DNA of 32,015 nt, from NCBI GenBank assembly GCA_903860995.1, contig CAIOSS010000681.1, positions 1 through 32,015 on the forward strand. The letters are read 5' to 3'. This document shows positions 15,585 through 23,200 of this stretch, in pieces. This DNA is from an uncultured delta proteobacterium (GTDB lineage Bacteria > Myxococcota_A > Polyangia > Polyangiales > Ga0077539). The position numbers were made by a program, and so were the translations under genes. The notes below the pieces were generated by a model. That model had not been told where the DNA came from. It saw only the letters and a list, made by a program, of their open reading frames with translations, and searched no databases. How positions within the stretch are numbered: position 1 is the first letter of the stretch; the number at the start of each line of letters is the position of its first letter.

Positions 15585-15697
15585 ACGAAGCCGCGGAGCC
15601 TCCGGGCGGCCGGCAGTCGTCGATGTGGGAAGAGGGTTGGCCATCGATCCACGGCTGCACCCGCCGCGGGGCAGTCGATGGCGGCCCCCACGGGCCG

Positions 15698-16048
15698 CTA
15701 CCCGAGGCGCTTACCCTCCTCGGTATTCAGCAGGTCCAGCGGGCTGCGCAGCGTCGCGCGACGCGCCTCGGAGAGGTGCGTGTAGCGGGCCGTGCTCTGG
15801 AGCGACCGATGCCCCAACAGGATCTGCACGGTGCGCAGGTCGGTGCCGATCTCCAGCAGATGGGTCGCGAACGCGTGACGCGGGAGGTGGGGATAGACGC
15901 GGAGCTTGAGGCCCGCGCGCTCGACCGCCGCCCGCAGGGAGAGCTTCACCGCCGCGCGCGTCAGCGCATTGCCCCGGGCCGGAACATAGAGACTGGCGAA
16001 CAGCAACTTCCCCTTCGGACGACTCTCTCGCCAGTAGGTGCGGAGCGA
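15698..16048 (-). pseudogene. Tyrosine recombinase (integrase), C-terminal fragment
   Basis: The frame opens after an in-frame TAG at 16049-16051 and reads '[20 protein letters not shown]', then '[20 protein letters not shown]' (H-x-x-R box), '[19 protein letters not shown]' (second His and nucleophilic Tyr) and a natural C-terminus. This is the catalytic C-terminal part of XerC/XerD-like recombinases, here roughly 116 of the usual ~300 residues; the N-terminal SAM-like domain and the first catalytic Arg are missing. Recombinases of this type accompany IS91-like transposases in some elements, which fits the IS91 fragment near 10969. As it stands it cannot recombine DNA. Confidence 0.8.
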
Positions 16049-16210
16049 CTACCTTGTCTGCGATTTTCGCCCTGCTACTCGTCATCGGGAGTTCCCGACC
16101 CATCGTGGGAGGAGTTCGCTTGCACCGGGCGATGGGTCACCGTAGGCACAGAGGGTGTTGTGCTGCCCTGAGGGGTCACATCCCTTCGTTTTATCGGAGG
16201 CTAAGGCGCG

Positions 16211-17173
16211 TTGAACTTCTGGCTCGAGCAGAGCGGCCATCGCATTTTCGTCAGCCCTGTGGGCGTGCTCGTCGGCCGCGATGCGTGTTGCGACGTGGTG
16301 CTGTTGGCGCCGCAGATCAGCCGACGGCACGCGCTCCTTCGTGCGACCGACGACGGCCTCGAGATGTTGACCTTCGGACGACACCCGACGCGACTCAACG
16401 GTGACCCCTGCGCTCCCTCGGTCTGGGTGCAGTTCGGCGACGAGATCGACTTCTGCGGACAGGTGTTCAGGGTGGTGCCTGGCGCCGCTCCGAGAGGTTC
16501 AGAGCCCGATCTTTCCTGGGGCATCGAGCGCTGCGCGGGGGTGCTGTTTCCCCTTTCCGAGCAGACTGTTCGCGTCGGCGGATCGGCGAGCGACGACCTC
16601 GTCATCGTCGGCTGGGAGCCCTCGGTGTTTCTCATCCATCGGGTGGCCAACGGCGTCGTGCTCGAGGCCATGAGGGATGGCATCGTCCGCGGGGTACCAC
16701 TGCCCGCCGGGGAGTGCGTGACGCTCGCTTCCGGCGATCGCATCGCATACATGGGGCAATCCCTCAAGGTCATCGCGCTTCCACGCGATCCGACCACGAT
16801 CACCGAAACGATGCTCGGCGCTGACCTCGCCACGGGCGTCGAGCTGTTGTTTCTCCCCATCGGCGGGCGGCTCACCGTGCGCTACGGGTCGCGCGTGTGT
16901 GCGGTGTACCTGCCCGAGCGCCGCTGTGACCTCATCGCGTCGCTCCTGCGTCCGGGGACTAACCTCGCGTGCGGCGATCCGATCCCCGTGGCAGTGCTCG
17001 TCGAGCGCATCTGGCCGGGCGGCAACCAGACCCGCATTGACCTCAACACACTGATCTTTCGTACCCGAAAAGACCTCTTGAGGAGCGAGATCGACGGAGC
17101 CACGCTCATCGAGCGAACGGGCGGTGGCGTGCGCCTTCGACTCGCCGCGGGCGCTCCCGTGGACATCGTGTAG
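16211..17173 (+). CDS. FHA-domain protein with C-terminal winged-helix DNA-binding domain
   Basis: A 320-residue predicted regulator. The N-terminus (~1-95) is an FHA phosphothreonine-binding domain: 'VGVLVGRDACCDVVL' (Gly22-Arg23), 'ISRRHALL' (Ser37, His40) and 'RLNGDP'. A second beta-rich, FHA-like region fills ~100-200. The C-terminus (~213-312) matches an OmpR/SARP-type winged helix: 'YLPERRCDLIASLLRPGTNL', 'VAVLVERIWPGGNQTRIDLN', 'TLIFRTRKDLL' and the wing 'ERTGGGVRLRL'. No receiver domain is present, so control is probably by binding a phosphorylated kinase or partner. TTG 16211 is supported by GGAGG 10 bases upstream. It could regulate the operators described below; the upstream gap 16052-16210 contains two GGGTCAC repeats. 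Confidence 0.83.
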   Translation: MNFWLEQSGHRIFVSPVGVLVGRDACCDVVLLAPQISRRHALLRATDDGLEMLTFGRHPTRLNGDPCAPSVWVQFGDEIDFCGQVFRVVPGAAPRGSEPDLSWGIERCAGVLFPLSEQTVRVGGSASDDLVIVGWEPSVFLIHRVANGVVLEAMRDGIVRGVPLPAGECVTLASGDRIAYMGQSLKVIALPRDPTTITETMLGADLATGVELLFLPIGGRLTVRYGSRVCAVYLPERRCDLIASLLRPGTNLACGDPIPVAVLVERIWPGGNQTRIDLNTLIFRTRKDLLRSEIDGATLIERTGGGVRLRLAAGAPVDIV

Positions 17174-17198
17174 AAGCCGTCGGAAGTGCCGGTGCAGC

Positions 17199-17250
17199 CC
17201 GCGGTGATATCGCGGTGACATAGACCGCGACGAAGTCGCCCGGCTATGTC
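17199..17250 (+). other. Two adjacent hairpins in the leader/promoter region
   Basis: Hairpin 1: CCGCG-gtgatat-CGCGG (17199-17215). Hairpin 2: GACATAG ... CTATGTC (17217-17250) enclosing a second perfect stem GCGAC-GAA-GTCGC. The structures overlap operator site A. No T-run follows, so a simple terminator for the FHA gene is possible but not certain. Confidence 0.5.
17203..17223 (+). promoter_or_regulatory. Direct-repeat operator, site A
   Basis: GGTGATATCG...GACATAG, 89 bases upstream of the lipoprotein start at 17313 and pointing toward it. GCGGTGATAT and GCGGTGACAT form a direct repeat with an 11-base period. It shares 17 of 21 positions with sites at 24986 and 29184. A -10-like TATGTC begins 23 bases after the GACAT box. 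Confidence 0.65.
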
Positions 17251-17312
17251 TTCGATGCCGCCCCGCAGCCGCAGGGGCGCATTCGTCTCCCTCTGCACCC
17301 GAGAACATCACC

Positions 17313-17837
17313 ATGAAGCGCACCGCCCTCCTCCTTGGCACCCTCCTCCTCGGAGCGTGCTCATCCGACAACTCCACGCCCACGACCGCCGACGCGGCAT
17401 CCGCGAACACCGACGCGCCTCCCGGTCGTTGCACCGCGCGGCTGGTTCGACTGCGCACGGGCCCCGACTCGGCGTGCGGCGGCCAGAGCGCCCACTACTG
17501 GCCCATCGGCCTCGCCGCCACCGACTGCCATGGCTGGCGCGCCCTCGACACCGGCGGCCGCTCGCACGACAACTCCGCCAACACGATCCGCTGCAACGCC
17601 GACGGGTCGTTCTCGTTCATGCAGTTTGCGGGCAACCTCAACTGCACGGGCACCGGCACCGTGAAAACCTATCGGCTCAACATGTGCGCGCAGGACACCC
17701 CTCCGTCGCTCTACACCGTGGCCGACGACCTCACCTGCTGCAGCGCCCCCGACAGCGCCGCGTGCACCACGGGCAACCCCTCGGTGAGCGTGGCCGGGGC
17801 GACGATCTACCTCAACGGCACTACCTGCGCGAACTGA
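17313..17837 (+). CDS. Small Cys-rich lipoprotein (family A)
   Basis: A 174-residue lipoprotein: 'MKRTALLLGTLLLGACSSD' has lipobox LGAC, Cys16. After a Thr/Ala/Asp linker the domain shows 'RLRTGPDSACGGQSAHYWPI', 'GRSHDNSANTIRCNADGSFS', 'FAGNLNCTGTGTVKTYRLNM' and 'CAQDTPPSLYTVADDLTCC'. The minus-strand lipoprotein at 19685-20125 has the same order of motifs (W..G....C.G...P / H-x-NS / L-x-C / K-x-Y-x-L-x-x-C-x-x-DTPP), so the two are paralogs. Function is unknown; the paired cysteines point to a disulfide-bonded extracytoplasmic domain. Operator site A lies 89 bases upstream. The next gene is convergent and only 13 bases away. Confidence 0.83.
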   Translation: MKRTALLLGTLLLGACSSDNSTPTTADAASANTDAPPGRCTARLVRLRTGPDSACGGQSAHYWPIGLAATDCHGWRALDTGGRSHDNSANTIRCNADGSFSFMQFAGNLNCTGTGTVKTYRLNMCAQDTPPSLYTVADDLTCCSAPDSAACTTGNPSVSVAGATIYLNGTTCAN

Positions 17838-17850
17838 CCACGGGCGTTGT

Positions 17851-19551
17851 TTAGCGAGCGAGCGCGGCCCCGAAGCCAGGGGTCGCGTCGTCGAAGGTGA
17901 CATCGGGCGCAGGGCCCGGACCTCGGCCCAGGCGACCGAAATACACATGCACTCTCCCCGGTTGGGGCGATCGTGGAGAGGTCACCGCGAGGTCGGGAAG
18001 GCCGTCGCCGTTGACGTCTCCCGGCCCCGCGACCGCCGCGCCGAAGGCCACCTCGCCCATCGGCGGCAACGCCACGCCCACAGGCATCTCGAAGCGCGGC
18101 AACTCCGTCTCCGGGAGCGTCGTCGGCGATGACCCCGGCGGGCTCGCGCGACCGAAGAACACCGCGCCGCAGTGGCCCGCGATGAGGCTCGCGACGTCGT
18201 CGAGGCCGTCACCGTTGATGTCACCCAGGGGCGTGGTGGCGGCCTCGAGGCTCATGAGCGCCCCCGCCGGGAGCACGCACGGCAAGGGGTTCGGCTGCGC
18301 GCTCGCCCACCCGCCGACCCCGCGCGTCGCAGGCCCTCGCAGCACGAGCGAACTGCCCGCGGCGAGCCCCCCGAGCAGCAGGTCGGCGACGCCGTCGCCG
18401 TCGATGTCTCCCGCGGGATAGAGCCTGCGCCCGGCGCTCGCGAGCCCGACGCGCGTGGACTTGATCGCCCCGAAGACACCGCTCGGAGATCCTGCAAAGA
18501 CCATCACGAAGCCGCGGCCGGCGTTGGTCGGGTCGCCGGGATCGGTGTAACCCGGTAGTCCTACCGCGAGGTCGGTGTACCCGTCGCCGTCGCGGTCGCC
18601 CGCGCTCGCGAGCGCCATCGTGGGCTCGCGGCTCGACCCCGCCCCCAGCAGCGCGCCCGTCGGCCGCGCGGGCGTCCCCGTCGCAGCGCCGTGAAAGATC
18701 AAAACCCGCGTGTGCGTCGCGGTTTGCGACGACACGGCGATGTCGCCGTAGCCATCGCCGTCGAGGTCGCCCACGCCCGCCGCCGCGGCGCCGAGCACCT
18801 CGTCGGGCTGCGTGGCGGTGAGCGTCACGTGGCGGGTGTAGCGCCCGCTCGCATCGGCAAAGAGCACGTACACCCGCGACGGCAGGTCGGTGACCATCAC
18901 CTCCTGTCGCCCGTCGTCGTCGGTGTCGCCTGCGACGGCGACCGCCTCGGCGAAGCGAGGCCCCGCCCCGTCGGGCGCGAAGGTCACCGCCCGGGTGCCC
19001 GTCCGTGGATCTACGATCACAAAGGCACCGCGCGCCGCGCCGACCGTCGCCGCGGGGAGCGGCGCGCCGACGAGAAGCTCCGTCTGCCCGTCGCCGTCGA
19101 GGTCAGGCAGCGCACGATCGCCCGCGGTGATCGAGCCTGGCGCACGGGCGCTGGGCACTTCGAACCACCGCGGCGTCGTCGCCATCGCGCCGCGCGCGAG
19201 CGACCACCAGTAGCGCCCCGGAGCCATGGGCGTAGGAGCGGTCCACGCGCAGAAGCGCACGCCGCGCACGAAGGGGCCGGTCTCCTCGCGCGCCGCGTCG
19301 CCCGCGGGACAATCCCGCGTGCGGCAGATGCGCAGCGTCGCCGTGCAGCCCTGGTCGTCGATCCACGTGAGCTTCGGTCGCGCCGCGCTGAGCAGGGTGG
19401 CGGTCGGCGGTTGCACTGCCGCGAGGGGCCGCAAAGCAGGTCGCGGCGGTGCGTCGATGGAGGCGTCCGCGGAGGCGGGGCGAAGGGTCCAGCTGTCAGG
19501 TACGCAGCCCAGCACGACCGTCAACAGCACCGGACTCAAGACGACCTTCAC
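17851..19551 (-). CDS. FG-GAP beta-propeller lipoprotein
   Basis: A 566-residue lipoprotein starting at GTG 19551 (AAGG 10 bases upstream): 'VVLSPVLLTVVLGC' gives lipobox VLGC, Cys16. Residues ~45-130 form a beta-sandwich with paired cysteines ('PKLTWIDDQGCTATLRICRT', 'PMAPGRYWWSLARG'), the same module that precedes each propeller of the 1550-residue protein at 20231. Then come about seven FG-GAP repeats with calcium-binding loops: 'DLDGDGQTELLVG', 'DTDDDGRQEVMV', 'DLDGDGYGDIAV', 'DRDGDGYTDLAV', 'DIDGDGVADLLL', 'DINGDGLDDVAS', 'DVNGDGLPDLAV'. This is an integrin-alpha-like seven-bladed propeller, probably exposed on the outer surface for adhesion or ligand binding. Upstream (~19646) there is only a weak partial match to the operator. 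Confidence 0.92.
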   Translation of the reverse strand: MKVVLSPVLLTVVLGCVPDSWTLRPASADASIDAPPRPALRPLAAVQPPTATLLSAARPKLTWIDDQGCTATLRICRTRDCPAGDAAREETGPFVRGVRFCAWTAPTPMAPGRYWWSLARGAMATTPRWFEVPSARAPGSITAGDRALPDLDGDGQTELLVGAPLPAATVGAARGAFVIVDPRTGTRAVTFAPDGAGPRFAEAVAVAGDTDDDGRQEVMVTDLPSRVYVLFADASGRYTRHVTLTATQPDEVLGAAAAGVGDLDGDGYGDIAVSSQTATHTRVLIFHGAATGTPARPTGALLGAGSSREPTMALASAGDRDGDGYTDLAVGLPGYTDPGDPTNAGRGFVMVFAGSPSGVFGAIKSTRVGLASAGRRLYPAGDIDGDGVADLLLGGLAAGSSLVLRGPATRGVGGWASAQPNPLPCVLPAGALMSLEAATTPLGDINGDGLDDVASLIAGHCGAVFFGRASPPGSSPTTLPETELPRFEMPVGVALPPMGEVAFGAAVAGPGDVNGDGLPDLAVTSPRSPQPGRVHVYFGRLGRGPGPAPDVTFDDATPGFGAALAR

Positions 19552-19684
19552 TGCGCGGCACCTTCTCAGGTCGGTGCGAGAACTTCCACTGGCAACACCA
19601 CCCGGTGCGAGCGGTCACTCTCCCGCCGGGGCTGCTGGGCATCGGATCACCGCCCAGGGCGCCCTTCCGCGCAGGTCCGCGGGG

Positions 19685-20125
19685 CTACATGCACCCGCTG
19701 AAGTCCGTGATGCGGCCCCAGGTGCCCGGCGGCGTGTCCTCCGTACAGTCGGTGAGGGTGTACGCCTTGACGACACCGGCGGGGTTCGTGCCGCCGCTGC
19801 ACGTCAGCGAGGTCCACTGGGTGTACGTGAACGTGCTCGCGCCGCAGGTGAAGCGGCTGCTCGAGTTTTCGTGGCCTGCTCCAGTGGTGCTCGAATGGCA
19901 ACAGGTGCTCCCGTAGTGAACCGGGAGCCGCTGCGAGGCGACCATGGTCCCCGTGCAGGAAGCGTTGCGCCAGCGACCGATGGTGACCCAGCGCTCGAGC
20001 GCGGCGTCGCAGGTCCCCGCGGTGCCGCTGTCAGCTCCGCCGGTGACGCTGTCTGTAGAACATCCCGCCAGCTGCGAGGCCGATAGAAAAAGGCATACAG
20101 AGATCGCGCGGGAGTGGGTATTCAT
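19685..20125 (-). CDS. Small Cys-rich lipoprotein (family A paralog)
   Basis: A 146-residue lipoprotein with lipobox LAGC (Cys22 in 'SASQLAGCSTDS') and a good ribosome-binding site (AGGAAGAAG) before ATG 20125. Domain motifs 'WVTIGRWRNASCTGTMVASQ', 'GAGHENSSSRFTCGASTFTY', 'TSLTCSGGTNPAGVVKAYTL' and 'CTEDTPPGTWGRITDFSGCM' align with the paralog at 17313-17837. No known enzymatic motif. A separate palindrome (TGTATC-C-GATACA) lies about 48 bases upstream of the start. It lies between two FG-GAP genes on the same strand, each with its own gap, so probably separately transcribed. Confidence 0.82.
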   Translation of the reverse strand: MNTHSRAISVCLFLSASQLAGCSTDSVTGGADSGTAGTCDAALERWVTIGRWRNASCTGTMVASQRLPVHYGSTCCHSSTTGAGHENSSSRFTCGASTFTYTQWTSLTCSGGTNPAGVVKAYTLTDCTEDTPPGTWGRITDFSGCM

Positions 20126-20173
20126 GACTTCTTCCTGGTGCCAACGGCACCCGTCGAAAGATGCTGACTGTAA

Positions 20174-20186
20174 TGTATCCGATACA
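20174..20186. promoter_or_regulatory. Palindrome upstream of the small lipoprotein gene
   Basis: TGTATC-C-GATACA is a perfect 6-bp inverted repeat 48 bases upstream of the start at 20125. Read on the minus strand it becomes GGTGTATCGGATACATT, which loosely resembles the ends of the 21-bp operator with the middle shortened. It may be a diverged operator or a promoter element. Confidence 0.35.
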
Positions 20187-20230
20187 CCTTGAATGGCCTG
20201 TACCGAGAACCTCCTGGCACTCGCCCGCCG

Positions 20231-23200
20231 CTACCGGACCACGGCAGCGCCGAACTCGTCACTCACGGCGCTGCCGCTGCCGAGCGTGGCCGACACCGAC
20301 GACGTGGGAAAGCCCGTCGGGCTCGACATGTACAGGTACGCGCGCGACCGACCCGGGGCTCCCACCAGGATGTCTGCATAGTTGTCTCCATTGACATCGC
20401 CTACGCCTCCTACGCTGGCGCCATAGTCGACGTCCTGCTCGCTGACCTCATGGGTCCACCATGCAGTCTCAGAGATGCCACTCGGCATTCCGCGGTAGAT
20501 GTTCACCCGTCCCCCTGTCCGGATCCACTCAGGCGCCGAGAAAGTCCGCGTGTCCTTGGTTCCCACCACAATGTCAGCATAACCGTCTGCGTCGAGATCC
20601 CCGGCTCCTGCCACAAATGACCCATGCTCATACAGAGACGTCCCTCCCTGGTCTATCATACTCTGAGGATAGGACAATAGGCCGGAAGTCCCACCTAGAT
20701 ATAAACTAAAATAGGGAATGTTGTAGCCAATAGTAGCATAAGCGCTCATCAGGACATCTGCGTAGCCATCGCCGTTGACGTCGCCGGCTCCGGCCACCGA
20801 ATAGCCGAAAAAATCAGATGCACCGCAGTATCTGTTGGGGGAGAACTGCAGGCCTGTCATGCTTCCAAGATAGAGGACAACTCTTCCGGAATTGCCGCGC
20901 CCGGTACCACAATCATCTAGATATGTGCCGATCAAGATATCGTCGAAGCCGTCTCCGTTGACGTCTCCCGCCCCGGCCACCGAGAGTCCGAAACCGAGGT
21001 AATCCTGGCTCAGGCGGTACCCGGCGGTATTCGGAAGCCCCGTCGCGCTCCCCACGTAGATGTTGGCGACCTGAGCCGCAGAACGGCCAACAATGATGTC
21101 CGCGTAGCCGTCACCGTTGACGTCGCCCGCGCTTGCGACGCTGTCGCCCGTGGTGATCGTCGTGGCAGGGCTCGCTGGCAGGGTTCCGCTTCTTCCGAGA
21201 TAGATGAGTGTTTGGCTAGTGGCCAGTACCGCAAGGTCGCCATAGCCGTCGCCGTTGACATCGCCCGCGCTGGCCACCGAAGAGCCAAAGCGAGAGAGCC
21301 CCGTAGGTGGGTGGAGGGTGACCGAGGGAGTTGTCGAGATGCCTGACGCGCTGCCAAGGTACACCGTGACGCGCCCCCCTCCCGCGTAGCCAGGCGCGCC
21401 CACCGCCACGTCGGAGTAGCCGTCGCCGTTGACGTCGAGCGTGGTCCCGCCGCTGGTGTTCACGGGTGCGCTGCGGTGACCCACCCGAAACCACCACGCG
21501 GGCGAGTAGCCGGTGCTGAAGCGACCCGTGTTGGTGCGCCCGCGCAGACGCCACCAGTGGATCCCTGGTGTGAGGGTGAGTCCCACGGTGACCGTGCCGC
21601 CCTCGGCGTCCTGGCTCCATTCCACGTTGCCGCAGGTTCGCGTGGAGCAGACCTGAACGCGCGCAAGGTCAATGCCGCGAGGCATCGCCCACCGCAGAAG
21701 CGGTGTTTGCGAGCTTACCGTCGCCATCGCGAGCGGCCTGATCGCCCGCGGCGTGGGGATCTGCGAGCAGCCGTTGGCAGGATTGCCATCCAGGTAGTCG
21801 TATCCCGAAGAGCAGGTCGTACTGGCATTGACGCAAGTCCCTGCCGTGCAGACCTGATCGGCGAGGCAGGTGTTGCCGCAGGTCCCGCAGTTGTATGGGT
21901 CTAGAGAGAGGTTACGGCACGTCCCTGCGCAACCCGTGGTGCCCGCCGCCGAGCACGACACTGCACATGCTCCCCCCTGGCACACCCGGCCCGCGGGGCA
22001 CACCACGCCGCACCCGCCGCAGTGGTTCACGTCGTTCACCAGGTCGCGACACACCCCCGTGCAGGTCGCCATGCCGCTCCCGGTACAGGCCGCGCACGCG
22101 CCGTTCGTGCAACTCTGATCCGTCGGGCACACCCGACCGCACGCGCCGCAGTTGGAGCGATCCGTGAGGAGGTTCACCTCGCAGCCGTTGGTGCCCGTCG
22201 CGTCACAGTTGGCGTAGCCCGCGGAGCAGGTTCCGCCGGAGCAAACGCCGATCCGGCAAGCGGCTGTGGCGTGCGCGGAGGCAGGGCACACATTTCCGCA
22301 GGCACCGCAGTGTTGAGTGTGGGTTTCGAGCCGCACTTCGCAGCCGTTGGCCGCGTCGCCGTCGCAGTCGGCGTAGCCTGTACGGCAGATCGCAAAGGAG
22401 CGCAGGACCTCTGCGTTGGGGGGGGTTGCAGCCCCGCGGTACACCGTCGCGCGCCGTGCAGTGCCCGCCGAAGTGCTCTGGTCGAAGAGCACGAAGTCGG
22501 TGTACCCGTCGCCGTTGACGTCGCCGAGCGCATCCCCGCTGCGAAACTCTGCAGTTGTGGCCTGGAAAGAGAAAAGGTAAGTGCCGGACGGTCGTCCTGG
22601 CGCGATGGAGACAATGTTGCTCCGGACCCCGCCGAGGTCGGCAAAGCCGTCACGGTTTACGTCCCCCGCGGAGAAGCCCTGAGGTCCGTTGTAGAAGTCG
22701 TGTGGGGAACTCCCGGGAATTCCGGTCGCAGACCCGTACCAGGTTCGCGTTTCGCCGCGGTCGGAGGGGGCAACGTCGCAGTAGCCGTCTCCGTTGAAGT
22801 CCGCCATGGCCACCGTTTGGCCAAAGAAGTCTTCTGTGGTGGAGAAGCTGAGCGTGCGATGGACCGTCGCACTGATCCCGGCGGAGCCGCCGAGATAGAT
22901 CCTGACCATCCCATAGGCATGATTGCGCGGGACGCCGACGCTGAGGTCTGCGTAGCCGTCGCCGTTGACATCGCCCGCGGCCAGTCCGGCGCCGAAGTTG
23001 TCGTCATTGGTATCAGAGGAGGTCCCGTTCAGGGTGCGCGCAGGGCTGGTCGAGAGGCCCGTGGCCGAGCCGTGATAGATCCGAACCGTTCCGCTCAAGG
23101 TCGTGCCGCGACCCGACACGGCCACGTCGGCGTAGCCGTCGCGGTTGGCGTCGCCGATGCCCTGCACCTGCTGGCCGTAGTGCATGGTGGTGTCCGAGAG

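Noticed and set aside
19640-19655. Fourth copy of the 21-bp operator upstream of the FG-GAP gene at 19551
   Set aside because: Only GCGGTGAT matches; the second half-repeat and GACAT box are absent.
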